Assembly: GCA_029448655.1 (NCBI GenBank)
Contig: JACCLO010000012.1
Span: 1,240,001 to 1,304,000 of the forward strand
Origin: Wolfiporia cocos
Taxonomy: Eukaryota > Basidiomycota > Agaricomycetes > Polyporales > Phaeolaceae
DNA: 64,000 nt
Direction of reading: 5' to 3'
Both the position numbers and the translations under genes were made by a program. Positions 33,901 to 44,607 of the stretch are shown here, piece after piece. Position 1 is the first letter of the stretch, and each line of letters starts with the position of its first letter. The notes beneath the pieces were generated by a model that saw only the letters and a list, made by a program, of their open reading frames with translations, was not told the origin of the DNA and searched no databases.

Positions 33901-34982
33901 ATTCCTGCAAACTCTTGGGATTTGGTCATGGTTTTTTGAATGCAGGAAAGTCGTGCGATCCTCTTCCTGAATCTGTGTTTGGTCTCAGTTCGCGGGGCGG
34001 CCAGCTTCGGTTCTGTTTTGATAAATCTTTGTAGGAGTTGGTGCTCTTCTTCGGAAAGGGGCTCCTCCGAGGGGTCCTTTGTATTAGGGTCAGGACCCTT
34101 ATCAGTGGAGCCAAAACCCTTCTCTCTCCCCTTTTGGTTTCATCGAGCCCTTCGACCTGGATTATATCAGGGGTTATGGCTTGCTCGAATATAATCTGTG
34201 CAACCCGCATTCCAGGAATGATACGGTGAGCGGTTGTCGATTGGTTGAATAGTATGACTTAGACTTCTCCTCTGTAGTCGGGGTCGATGACGCCCCCTCC
34301 TACCGTCAGGCCATGCCTGAGAGTGAGGCCCGATCGTGAGGCGATCGTTCCATAGGATCCCTTCGGGATTTTCATATGGACTCCGGTGGGGATTGCCTTC
34401 CACCCTCCGCGGGCTATCTCTTCTGGTCTGGAGGCATAGAGGTCATAGCCGATGGCTCCATCGGTTCCCCGGGTTGGTAGTTTTCCTTCGGGTGTTACGG
34501 TCATTTCGACCGTATCGAGGCGAATGGTGACGTCCGTGCTTCGAATTTTTTCTGGGATCTTGTTGGGAGTGACGTCAACCTTTCCTTTTTTCAGTCTATT
34601 TTAGGTCCCTCCTTCTTCAGCCAACTATATCCGAGGATCATGTCTTCCTTTCTGATGTTTCCGACGAGGAAGCGGACCTTTCGTCTCTTTCCTCCGTATT
34701 TAATAGCGAGGGTTACTTCCCGATCTATCTGTCCATCTTTATTGATGGTCCCATCCACGTTTTGAATGGTGATGGGGTTCTTGATTGGTCAAGTCAGGAT
34801 TCTGTGTCTGATGACGAGTTTTGGGTGGATGAGGAAGGACATAGCTCCCGAGTCGATGAGGGCATTTACTGTCACGGGTTTCTGCAGCTCCAGGGTTATA
34901 GGGATGAATAGCGATCTGTCGCGTTCATACGATGTAATTACATGGGCTGTGCTTTCGGGAGGTAAGACCGTGTGCTTCCTCC
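29870..34982 (-). pseudogene. pol of element A, multiply broken
   Basis: Protease block NALIDSGAM keeps the catalytic Asp. dUTPase motifs follow (IGYDLYAS, ASRSGLTLRHGL, GGGVIDPDYRGE). RT has YMDDILIFS, then RNase H (ETDASQYALG), integrase with HX..CAICQQMK and IVDHGSSKA, and a chromodomain (KKQYLVHWKGYSSAEDSWE). In-frame stops include TGA at 33002-33000 (Arg in B), 32726-32724 (Arg in B), 31829-31827 (Arg in B) and 31109-31107 (in the chromodomain), plus frameshifts near the end of the dUTPase. After the chromodomain the frame stays open about 1.2 kb to 29856, overlapping ORF3. Confidence 0.85.
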
Positions 34983-36638
34983 CTACTCAAAATCCTGCTC
35001 GTCGAGGATCTGGGCGAGGAATGAGGGATTCTTGACTTTTAGAACCCTGATTGCATTGACTGCTTCTTCTATGGCGGTTGCTCCGTCGCTGTCTCTGTCG
35101 TCTGTGTCTTCTTTGACTTCTTCAATATGAGCTGTGGGGGTGTCTTCCTCGGCTTTCCAGGCTTTTCCCTTGGAGGTGGGCTTCTTCTTTCATTTGGGGC
35201 AGTTGCTGGAGAGGTGGCCCTTCTCCTTGCAGTTGAAGCAGCGTCCTTCAGTCTGGAGCCTGCGACGCTCTTCTGTGGACATCCGGTCGATATCCATCGT
35301 GTTCGGATCTTTAGTCGGGGCTGCTGTGGCCGAGGCACTTGGGGCCTTGGCACGCCACTGCGGCTTCTTCTTATCATTTCCTCATCCCTTGATAAAGGTG
35401 TTATAATTGTTTTCGTTGATGGATACTTGCTTCATCCATTCGGTGAGAGTGACGTCGGGGGGAATGATATTTCTGATGTGGGTTACGAGTGCGGGTCGAA
35501 TAGCTCTCTTGTATGCTGTGACGAAGAGAGGGTCGCAGTGTACGCAGTCTAACCCTGTTTTTCCTACGAGGTTGTCGAATTCGATATTGAAATCATCGAT
35601 GCTCTTCTTGTCTTGTTTGAGATCGAAGAGATCGTCATTGGTTTTTTGTTTCTCTTCGATTGGTTCGAAGGCTGCATCGAATTCAGCGCTGAACTGGGCC
35701 AGCGGGGGCAGCACGAATGCCCGGGTGGTCGGGTCGGTGTATTTGGCGTAGTAGTTTTCTTTCCATTGGTTCACCCGGTCGCTTCCTTTGATGTATGACA
35801 TGATGAAGAGGATCTTCTGGTCGTCGGACTGATAGTCTGCTGCGAACATGGTGAACCAGGTGTTGCAGTCATTCTTGAAGCTTTGTAGCTTCTTTCGTTC
35901 CTCTTTGAATGGTTCGGGGGTAGTGAGCTTTATGCGATTTCCTCTGGCTGGCTGAGGGGCCTGAGCACCCCATCCTAGCGGGGCTCCTCCTCCTGGTGGG
36001 CCTCCTCCTCCTGGTGGGCCTCCTCCTCCTGGCAGTCCTGCTGGATTGCCTCCTGTGCTGCCTGCTGGATTGCCGCCGCTGCCCGGGGGACCTCTGCCCC
36101 CTGTGCCGCCTGGGGGACCTCCTCCTCCAGGAAATCCTCCCCCTCCAGTCGTTCCTGTTCCAGAGGGGTTTGCTCCGACAGGATTGCTAGGGAGCGGATT
36201 ATTAGCCGGCGGAGGGTTAGTGGCCATTCCCCCTGCGCTCTGGCTTGTGCTTCCGCTTCCTGAAATAGTACTGCCGCCCATGGCTGTACCTGCCACACCC
36301 ATGGTTCCTCCAGCGGAGGAGGTGTTTGTCGTCTGTCCTCCCTGTTGTTGTCCATCAGCTCGGTGGATAGTAAGTGTCGGTGTCATAATATCAGTGACCG
36401 TCCCAAACTGCTCGAACGCGGCGCACGTCTGATCCCAGGGATCGTTCAAGGACGGGGGAACCTGTACCCAAGTGGGCGAAAGCCTGTCTGGGGACGGGAT
36501 GGTGAGGTATCCTCCTTTTGTGAAGAATCCCGCTGGGGGATCCCTCCACTCGTATTTCTCTTCGTAAGAGATTCGTCGGTATGCTTCGGGGAGTGTTTCA
36601 ATCAACCTGGTTGGGAGTTCCGGGTCAAATCGTTGCAT
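34983..36638 (-). pseudogene. gag of element A
   Basis: Starts MQRFDPELPTRLIETLPE, alignable to B's gag start. A Gly/Pro-rich centre precedes the capsid-like block (NDCNTWFTMFAADYQSDDQ) and a CCHC knuckle (CFNCKEKGHLSSNC). Stops: TGA at 35384-35382 and 35192-35190, both where CGA is expected. The natural end is TAG at 34985-34983, in the same context (CAGGATTTTG..TAG) as in B. Confidence 0.8.
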
Positions 36639-36682
36639 AGGCTTGCACTTCGATGAGTGAGCTTTGTTAGAGCTCGACCTTC

Positions 36683-36850
36683 TGTTACGGATCAAATATC
36701 CGTCCAACGCAAAATAACTAAGTCGAGTTACTCAGCGTATCGAGTAGCGCACTACCTGTCGGACTCCTCAGAGTCAGAGCGTCGATATACAAGCTGCGGG
36801 CTTAATTGCTCAAGCCTTTGAGAACGAGTATAAGATCCTTGTAATTCAAC
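36683..36850 (-). repeat. 5' LTR of element A, part 1
   Basis: First 168 bp (plus coordinates) of A's 5' LTR up to the B insertion site TCAAC; identical in layout to 29269-29436. Confidence 0.88.
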
Positions 36851-37559
36851 TGTTACGGGTCGAATACCCGTTCGTATATTCGAGTCGCGAATATAGATCG
36901 TTCTTCTGCACGTGGGCGTATAGCCGTATGCAAGGCAAATGCTCGTTAGATGCCTTCAAGTCCTAGGTGGAGTTCCTAGGAGATCGTATAATATCCAATA
37001 CGCGTTAGAGGATATAACCTGTTCAGGTGCGAGTCTAATAGAATATAAGACTCGCCTAAGTCTGAGAAGTCAGTGTGCACTTCGAGGACTTAGTCGTTCG
37101 GTTGCTCGAGAGAGAAATACTGAGCGTAGTTTCCTACGTTTTGAGAACGAGTATAAGACTTCTTGTTTATACAACAAGGTCGAGCTGAAGAGCCTCGACG
37201 ATAAGTACATGAGTTTTTATACTACGCTAAGTTTCAGGGGTCAAGTCTGTCCCAGATGTCACCGATACTATCTACGTTATTGTCCCAAACGTTTGATAAG
37301 TATGGAATGATATATCTGAGACGATAGATAGAAATGATGGCGGTTGAACGCCATCTATCAGCTAATACACGATGGACATGAAACGGTGGCAGAGTTGGAT
37401 CTGCCAAAGGTGAAACGCGCCCTATAGACTAGTACAACTGGGGATGCACCCAGTAGAGTCACGAGTAGCCAGGGGAGTTGGTTGCGCAACAAGTCCCTGT
37501 ATCGTATTCGCCCAGTGGTGAGTTCTGTCAATATTCGAAAAATCAAAATACCCGTAACA
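36851..37559 (-). repeat. 3' LTR of element B
   Basis: 709 bp, TGTTACGGG...CCCGTAACA. A at 37530 against G at 45287 in the other LTR. Confidence 0.92.
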
Positions 37560-37572
37560 TCAGCCCCTCCCT
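37560..37572 (-). other. Polypurine tract of element B
   Basis: Minus strand AGGGAGGGGCTGA just before the 3' LTR. Confidence 0.8.
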
Positions 37573-37613
37573 AAGCATTCGTCGGCCTCGACGAATTTTC
37601 CAAGTTCCCCTCT

Positions 37614-38678
37614 TCAGAGTGCCTCAGCGTCCTGCTCATTGTAGATGTCGCCGTTCCCGCTGAGGGACGGGGTCGTAGGAGTTCGCCATACGAAGTGTTG
37701 GCGGCATTCATTCTGTCGATGACCTGGTTGATTGAGCCCACAAGTTCTGCAAATATAATCGGGGCAGTCGAGGACCCAGTGGCTAGCGGATCCACACTGC
37801 CGACAGGGTTGTTCAGGTGAGGGCCTCGCTGGTACCCGTAGGGAAGGGATATCTCTGAGATATTCGTTGTGTCGGTATCTCCAGTGGTGAGCGGCGCGGT
37901 GGAGGTTCCGTTGCGCCCACGTTGGTAAGGAGGCGGTGTCTCGTTCGTGCTCCCTCGCACCTCGCTCAAACTCCTTGCGGGTAATGCTCTGCCCCGATGG
38001 AGATCGTCGAATAGGCGGCGTGCTATTCACTCTTCGCTGTCGTTCTGGGGTAGCCCTAGGGCTCGTCGGGCGTGCAGGTGGTTCACGTCTCCCGTTGCCT
38101 CCCATACCAAGAATACGTGGCGTCGGGTCTCTAACTCCTGTTTGGTGGGCCCTCTGAGTCTCGGTAGGCAGTGGAAATAATACTCTATTGCCCTCCATAA
38201 AATTAAACGGCCTTGCAACTCGGCGTCGTTCGTCGGTGGTGAAAAAGCGGGCGGGTCGTGGTACGTATTCGGGTCGATTGGGAGTAGCGTGCTCGCGATC
38301 CTCGAAGTCGTTGAGCGCGTGTCGTAGTTGGGCCGTCGTGGTGGCGGCCAGTCGGTTGATAAGTCTGTCGGTGAGTAACTCGAGTCCCTCTCTCTGCGCT
38401 CTGATCTGCCCCTCCATTCGGACGAGGTCCTCGGTGATATTCTGGTACGAGCTGTAGACGTGGGTGAGATCCTGCGTGATGTCAAAGAGGGCCGACCAGC
38501 CATCGGCTCGGCCAGCAAAAGGTCCCTCGGCCCTGTACCAGAGTAGGGCGTGTCTGATCTGTAGGTGTTGGGGGGAGTACCTCCTCTGCGGCGTACCTCT
38601 CGGTCATCCTTCCCTGTGACCCGCATCGCTGTGAGGGGTCGGAGCGCGGCAAGGGAGTTGGTGGCGAGTCGTCGACAT
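37614..38678 (-). CDS. ORF3 of element B: coiled coil plus zinc knuckles
   Basis: ATG 38678 to stop 37614, 354 aa with one in-frame TGA (38606-38604, codon 25) where CGA is likely ancestral. Translation could also start at a later Met (38417). It has a helical region (TEDLVRMEGQIRAQREGLEL), PFNFMEGNR, a Pro/Arg-rich middle, and two knuckles: CRQCGSASHWVLDC and CRTCGLNQPGHRQNEC. The second has a six-residue Cys-His spacing. Same frame offset (+2) to pol as in element A, and 650 nt overlap with the pol frame. Probable nucleic-acid binding; role in the element unknown. Confidence 0.75.
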
Positions 38679-41600
38679 ACTATTACTGTTCTGTTTTCGA
38701 GTGTCGGGGTTGTCCTGACTCTCGTCCGGTGGTAGTCTTTTATCAGTTCCTTGGAATGCTCCAAGTTCGCCTCGTCTTCCCATGAGTTGTCGGCCGTGGC
38801 ATAGCCTTTCCACTTGACGAAATATTGGTGCTTCTTTCTTTGCCATCTGTCAGCCAAGATGGCTTCGACTTCGTATTCTTCTTGTCCCTTGATGACATCA
38901 GGTGGCGGCCGTAGGTAATTGGGTCCGTGTACCCTTGTTTCGTTGAATGGTTTTAGTAAGGCAGCGTGGAAGACCGGATGAATTTTCCAATTCGCCGGTA
39001 ACTGCAGCCGGTATGTCGTGGGTCCCATCTTTTCTGTGATGGTGAAGGGTCCTTCTCTTTTTGGTGCCAGTTTGTTTGATTCATAGGGGATCGTTAGGTT
39101 TTTGGTATCGAGCCAGACCTTATCCCCTTTCTCAAGCTTCGGCAGTTCTCTGAGGAACCGCCCTGCCATTCTTTTCTGGGCTAATTCATGTGCGATGAAT
39201 GCCATTTTTCGCGCCTCTTTGATCTTCTTGATCCTGTCGACAGCTGCCGGGACGTTCCCTACTCTGTCATAGTCTGGGAATCCTCTCGGGACGTATCCCA
39301 GGATTATTTCGAGTGGCGCTGGTCGATTTTCGGTCCGTCTGGTGTTGTGCGCAAATTCGACGTCAGGCAGTCGTTGTACCCACTGGAAAGGGTCGTTCAT
39401 GCAATAGATGCGAAGGTATACTTTGATCTGTTGATTCATTCTTTCTGTCTGTCCGTCGGTCTGTGGATGGTACGCCGTGCTCATCGCTGATTCCGTTCCC
39501 TGCAGCTTGCATAATTCTTTGAAGAGCTTTGATGCAAACTGTGGTCCTCTGTCTGAAATGATCTTTCGGGGGATACCATATAGCGAGTAGATTTTCCGGT
39601 GAAATATCTCTGCCGCCCCTTCGCTAGTGATCGTTTTGTCGCACGGGGTGAGAGAGATGGCCTTGGATAGGCCATGGTCGACAATCACCATCATGGAGTC
39701 ATACTTTCCGACTCTTGGCAGATTGGTGACAAAATCGACCGAGCATTGTGAGAAGGGGAGGGCGTCTTCTCGTGTCGGTATTGGTTGCAAAGGGGGTTTC
39801 AGCGGATTTCTATCAGGTTTCATCTGTTGACAGATTGCACAGCCCCGGACGTATTCCGCTATCATTGTTCTCATGTCAGGCCACCAAAAGTGGGTCGTGA
39901 CCTGTACTGTAGTACCCCAGATCCCAGGGTGTCCGGCCGGGATCGTGTCGTGGTATTTCGAGATGAGTCCCGTCGAAGGCCCTCATCCTTCGGCACGTAC
40001 ATCCTGCCCTTGTAGAGCAGTGTCCCATCCGTTTGTTGCCATTCATCTGCGGTGGTTCTTGCGGGGAATTCGCCTGTGCCCCCTAGAGCGCGGATCGCCT
40101 GTTCCGCAGATTCATCTCGATCGTTGGCGTTCTTGATTCGATCGATGATCGGGATCTGGATTGCGTGGACGACGAGTTCGTCTGGAATCATGGTGATTCC
40201 CTCGTTGTCTTCGTTGCTTTCGTCCAGGTGGTACAACCTGGAAAGCGTGTCGGCCATGACTAGTTTCCTTCCGGGGACGTGCTGTAATTTCAGGTCGAAT
40301 TGCGAAAGGAATAGATGCCATCTCGCTTGTCGCCGATTTAGGCGCTGTGCGCTTCTCCAGTACGTCAGGTTCTGATGATCACTTCGGATCAAGATCCGAT
40401 GCGGTGCTCCTTCTAACAGGTGCCGCCATTCTTCTAATGCTCGGACTATTCCGAGTAGTTCACGATCGTAGATTTCATAGTTCCGTTCTGTAGATGTTAG
40501 GGACTGTGAGAGATATCCCACTGGCCGTTCGCGCCCTGTTTCATCTATCTGTTTCAGTACAGCTCCTGTGGCGAACTGAGATGCGTCTGTTTCGAGGATG
40601 AACGGTTTCTCCTTGTCTGGTGTTCCTAGCGCGGGTGCCGTCGTGAATGCTTTCTTCATGAATTCGAATGCTTTCTGTTCTTTCTCCGTCCATTGGAATC
40701 CTGTCCCCGTGACCGTTTTTGTGAGGTCTACCAGGGGTCGGGCGTGCGTAGAGTAGTGATCAATAAATTTTCGATAGAAGTTTGCGAATCCTAAGAAGGA
40801 TCTGACTTCTTTGAGATTTCGAGGAGTCGGCCACTCCTTAATCCCGTTGAGTTTCACTGGGTCCATCTGGATATTTCCTGGGGTGATGACTAGTCCCAGA
40901 AATTCAACTCTGTCGACACCGAAGGCGCATTTTTCAGGCTTCACAAAGAGATGGTTATCCACCAATCTCTGAAGGATCCGCCGTTCTCGTTCCTTGTGTG
41001 TTTTCTCGTCTTCCGAGAAAATGAGGATGTCGTCCATATAAACAAGCACCCATCCTTCGAGGATTTCTTCTTTCAGGATTTTGTTCATCATTGCCTGAAA
41101 GGTCCCAGGTGCATTGCACAATCCGAAGAACATAACCGTGGGCTCGTACAACCCTCGGTTTGTTTTGAAGGCCGCTTTCCATTCGTCTCCCTTCTTGATC
41201 CGCACGTTGTTGTATCCTGCTCTAAGGTCCATTTTTGTGAAGATCTTTGCTCCCTTTAGCTTTTCTAGGAGCTCTGAGATTAGTGGCAAGGGATAGACGT
41301 TCTTTATCGTCCCTTCGTTCAGATATCGATAATCTTGACAGGGTCGTAGGCCACTGTCTTTCTTTGGGACGAAAAAGAATGGTGACGCCATCGGGGATTT
41401 CGAAGGGACTATGAATCCCTTGGCCAAGTTTTCTTTTAGGAATTCGTCCAGCGCCTGCTGCTCTTTAGGCGAGAGTGCATAGACTTTGCAGCCTTTTGGC
41501 ACGAAATCGGGCTTTAATTCGATTGCGTGGTCCCATGGTCTCGACGGGGGGAACGCTGCTGCGGACTCCTTACTGAACACCTTGGCGAAGTCCAGTAGGT

Positions 41601-42744
41601 GTTTCGGGACCATCTCTTCAATCGTTCGTTCTGGTTCGGGTGTTTTCTGTGCGAATTCCTGGGATTTCGTCAGCGCTTTCCTGACAGCGTTGATGATTTG
41701 TATCTTTGTTCGGAACTTTTTTCGCGTCTCTCCTTTCTTTCCTATGATCCTAGGGTTATCTTTCGCGAAGCGTCGGATCGCTTCGTACTCTTCGGGAGTA
41801 TAGAGCCGCTGCGCTGTTTCTTCTGGCTGATCCATGGATCCGAACCCTTTCTCCCCTCGTTCTGTTTTATCTAGGTCTTCGACCTTTAAAATGTCGGGGG
41901 TGAGGTGTCGTTCGAAAATTATCTGGGCTATTCGCATGCCCGGGATAATTCTATGCGCTTTGTCTGAGTAGTTGAAGACGATGGCTCCGACGTCTCCTCG
42001 GTAGTCCGAGTCTATGATTCCGGCTTGTACTACCAATCCGTGTCTGAGGGTGTTGCCTGATCGTCCGGCCAGCCTTCCATACGACCCCTTCGGGATCTTC
42101 ATTTTTACTCCTGTGGAGACAAGTTTCCATCCTCCGGCGGGAATCTCGGTTTCTTCTGCGGCGTAAAGGTCATACCCCGCAGCTTCTTGGGTCCCCCTTG
42201 TTGGAATTTTTCCTTCCGGGGCAACTACCATCTCCACCGTATCCATTCGGATTGTGGCTTCCTGTTTCTTTTCTTCTGCCCCTAGTATCGATCGTACATC
42301 GACTGTTTGGTCCTTCCAGTCGATTGTGGGGTTTTCGTCTTTTAGCCATCCATACCCTAGAATCATATTTTCTGTTCCGATTGATCCTACGAGGAATCGG
42401 ACCTTTCGCGTTTTCTGGGTCTTCGGATATCGTAGTAGTATGGTAGCTTCTCGGTCTATTCGCCCATCTTTGTTTTCTGTTCCGTCAACATTTTTGACGA
42501 TGATTGGGTTCTTCAAGGGTTGCGTGGGCACCTTGTATTTTTCTACCACTCTGCTGTGGATCAGGTTCGACATTGCTCCTGAGTTGATTAGTGCATTGCA
42601 CTTCACGGGTTTTGCCAGCGTCATGATTACCGGGATGAAGAGGGATCGATTCTTCTCGAACGAGGTAATTACATGCGCTGCTTTCTCGGAGGGTAAGACC
42701 GTGGGCTTCCCTCCTAGGCAAAATCCTGTTCTTCTACTAGCCAT
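38027..42744 (-). pseudogene. pol of element B (PR-dUTPase-RT-RH-IN-chromodomain), frameshifted
   Basis: First part 42744-39871 (957 aa), second part 39874-38027. The protein similarity to A moves to the other frame near 39970, at RRD|LISKYHD, so a one-base loss split the integrase. Domains: protease with NALINSGAM, Asn replacing the catalytic Asp (residue about 54); dUTPase with all five motifs (AGYDLYAAEE, AGRSGNTLRHGL, AGIIDSDYRGDVG, RIAQIIFE, RGEKGFGS); RT with [10 protein letters not shown] (about 569); RNase H with ETDASQ (about 718); integrase with CAICQQMK, FVTNL, IISDRGPQFAS; chromodomain (YFVKWKGYATADNSWEDE). About 200 further residues follow, overlapping ORF3. Pol begins in the -1 frame relative to gag, 31 nt before the gag stop. 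Confidence 0.9.
41835..42220 (-). other. dUTPase domain inside B pol
   Basis: Between protease and RT. Family knowledge: dUTPase converts dUTP to dUMP and keeps uracil out of cDNA. All five trimeric-dUTPase motifs are present with the catalytic Asp of motif 3 (GIIDSDYRG), so this domain looks intact although the protease is not. Confidence 0.85.
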
Positions 42745-44561
42745 GCTAGGAGCTCGGGGTTCTTGGCTTTCAGGGCCCTAATTGCCGTGACCGCTCTGTT
42801 AGCGGTGACGTATTCAGTCTCTTCCTCGGAGACTTCTTCGATGCGAGCTTCTTGCTCGGCTTCTTCTTCTTCGGTTTTTCGAGTAGTCCGCTTAGGGCGA
42901 GCTGGCTTCCTTGGCCTCTTTGGGCAGTCTCGCGACATATGTCCTGGTTGGTGACAGGTGAAGCATTTTCCCTTCTTGATGTGATCGTCTCTTTCCTGGG
43001 TGGTCATTCGATCTACATCCATCGCGTTCGGATCTTTCGGTGTGGTTGTCTGTGGAGCACCAGTTCGTCCGTTATTCTGGTTCGAGGCTTGCCAAGCCTT
43101 TTTCTTGACAAACGGTTTGTCCCGTTTCAAGAATATCTTGTACGTATTTTCATAATACGAGGCAGCGGACTGCCATTCATCAATGGTCGCTGGTAGCGGC
43201 CGAACGCCGATGATGTATCGGGTCGTATGTTCGGGTAACCCTTTCTCGAAGAGGGTTATGAGCAGCGCGTTTCCGTCCGTGCTGTATCGGTCGTACTGGG
43301 CCTTCCCGGCCAAGTTGTTGAACTCGGTGATATAATCATCGATGTCCTTCCTGTCCTGGGTTACGTCCAGGATTTTCTTCCGCGCCTTCTGTACCTCTTC
43401 GATGGCTCCGAAGGCTTTCTGGAAGTCTGCATCAAACTGTGCAAGACTAGGCGGGAAGAATCGTTTCGTCTGGGGGTTCGTATAGACCCGGTGATAATTC
43501 TGTTTCCATTGGCCCGTTTTCCCCTTGTTCGAAATATAAGAGAGGATAAAGATCACTCTCTGAACGTCGTTCTGGAATGACGTTTCGTACATTGTAAACC
43601 AGGAATTGCACTGGTTTATGAAGTTCTGCATGTCGGATCGTTCCCCGTCGAATACGTCTGGGGGATTGATCTTTATCATTGGGGGTCGGTAGTACGGGTT
43701 CGGCGCCGGAGGTTGGGGCTGCGGCGCATTCGGTGGTGGGGGCCCTCCTGGGGGTCCTCCTCCTCCCGGGTATCCTCCACCCGGGTTTCCTGGGTTTCCT
43801 CCGGGGTTCCCGGGGTTCCCTCCCGGGTTTCCTCCTCCGGGGTTCGCGGGGGTTCCTCCTCCGAGTCCTCCAGGAGGGGGGGCATTCCCTCCTCCGAGTC
43901 CGAAGTTTCCTCCCATTCCTCCTCCGCTTGTACCTGCGGAGGTTCGTCCAAATAGGCCTGAAGGCCATGTTCCTGGGTTTGTTGTTCCCATTCCTCCGCT
44001 TGGGCTAGTCCAAGACGGATTTCCTCCGCTACCCATTCCGGGTGCGTTCTGTGGGGGGTTTCCAAAGAGGTCTGTTCCTCCAGCCATAGGCCCAATCCCA
44101 CTCTGCGCAAAAGCAGATATAAATCCTGGAGGGTCCTGTCCTCCGGTCTGGCTGTTATCTGTTCCTGTAAAGTTTCCAGGATTTCTCCCATCATCTCCGA
44201 TGCGCTCAATTCCTGCCATTCCTGTGGCGCCCAAAGGCTGATTCGTATTTCCATCGGCATCGAAGGTTCTGTTGATGGTTTCGGTTTCGTTTTCGGTCAA
44301 CGTCGTGGTTGACATCGGAGGGATTTCTCCGAATCGTTCGAACGCTTCACGCGTTATTTCCCAAGCGGTCGTTCTTGCGGAGGGGTATACTTCTACCCAC
44401 TTCGATGCCCTATCTTCTCTTGGAATGACAACAATTCCTCCACGGTTACGGAAGGCTCCAATGGTGTCAGTCCACTCGTATTGGTTGAGTCTGTAGACTC
44501 CCTGAATGTCCTCGGGCAAGAGTTCAATCAGTCGTGCTGGGAATTCTGGTCCAAATATCAT
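42714..44561 (-). CDS. gag of element B
   Basis: 615 aa, uninterrupted. N-terminal MIFGPEFPARLIELLPED; long Gly/Pro/Asn-rich low-complexity zone (about 200-290, repeats like NPGGNPGNPGG); capsid-like domain (QNFINQCNSWFTMYETSFQ); basic stretch and one CCHC knuckle (CFTCHQPGHMSRDC); acidic tail ending ELLAWLVEEQDFA. The long opposite-strand frames here are shadows of the Gly/Pro codons. Ends 31 nt inside the pol frame. Confidence 0.9.
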   Translation of the reverse strand: MIFGPEFPARLIELLPEDIQGVYRLNQYEWTDTIGAFRNRGGIVVIPREDRASKWVEVYPSARTTAWEITREAFERFGEIPPMSTTTLTENETETINRTFDADGNTNQPLGATGMAGIERIGDDGRNPGNFTGTDNSQTGGQDPPGFISAFAQSGIGPMAGGTDLFGNPPQNAPGMGSGGNPSWTSPSGGMGTTNPGTWPSGLFGRTSAGTSGGGMGGNFGLGGGNAPPPGGLGGGTPANPGGGNPGGNPGNPGGNPGNPGGGYPGGGGPPGGPPPPNAPQPQPPAPNPYYRPPMIKINPPDVFDGERSDMQNFINQCNSWFTMYETSFQNDVQRVIFILSYISNKGKTGQWKQNYHRVYTNPQTKRFFPPSLAQFDADFQKAFGAIEEVQKARKKILDVTQDRKDIDDYITEFNNLAGKAQYDRYSTDGNALLITLFEKGLPEHTTRYIIGVRPLPATIDEWQSAASYYENTYKIFLKRDKPFVKKKAWQASNQNNGRTGAPQTTTPKDPNAMDVDRMTTQERDDHIKKGKCFTCHQPGHMSRDCPKRPRKPARPKRTTRKTEEEEAEQEARIEEVSEEETEYVTANRAVTAIRALKAKNPELLAWLVEEQDFA

Positions 44562-44595
44562 GTGCCCTTACACCGTGGTAGGTGAGGGTGTGATA

Positions 44596-44606
44596 AGCTC
44601 GACCTT
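44596..44606 (-). promoter_or_regulatory. Self-primer binding site of element B
   Basis: On the minus strand, one base after the 5' LTR, AAGGTCGAGCT. Perfect complement of AGCTCGACCTT inside the LTR (minus strand, 44943-44933), the inferred 5' end of the transcript. No match to a tRNA 3' end (no TGG at the start). Confidence 0.78.
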
Positions 44607-44607
44607 C

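Noticed and set aside
42714..42744. Canonical -1 slippery heptamer at the gag-pol overlap
   Set aside because: GGATTTTGCC does not fit X XXY YYZ in the gag frame; no strong stem-loop was evident by eye.
43676..44260. Glu/Pro-rich frame inside gag of element B
   Set aside because: Alternate-frame reading of the Gly/Pro repeat in gag; not conserved as a separate ORF in A.
44580..44607. tRNA primer binding site in element B
   Set aside because: No TGG at the LTR border; the self-complementary 11-mer explains the site better.
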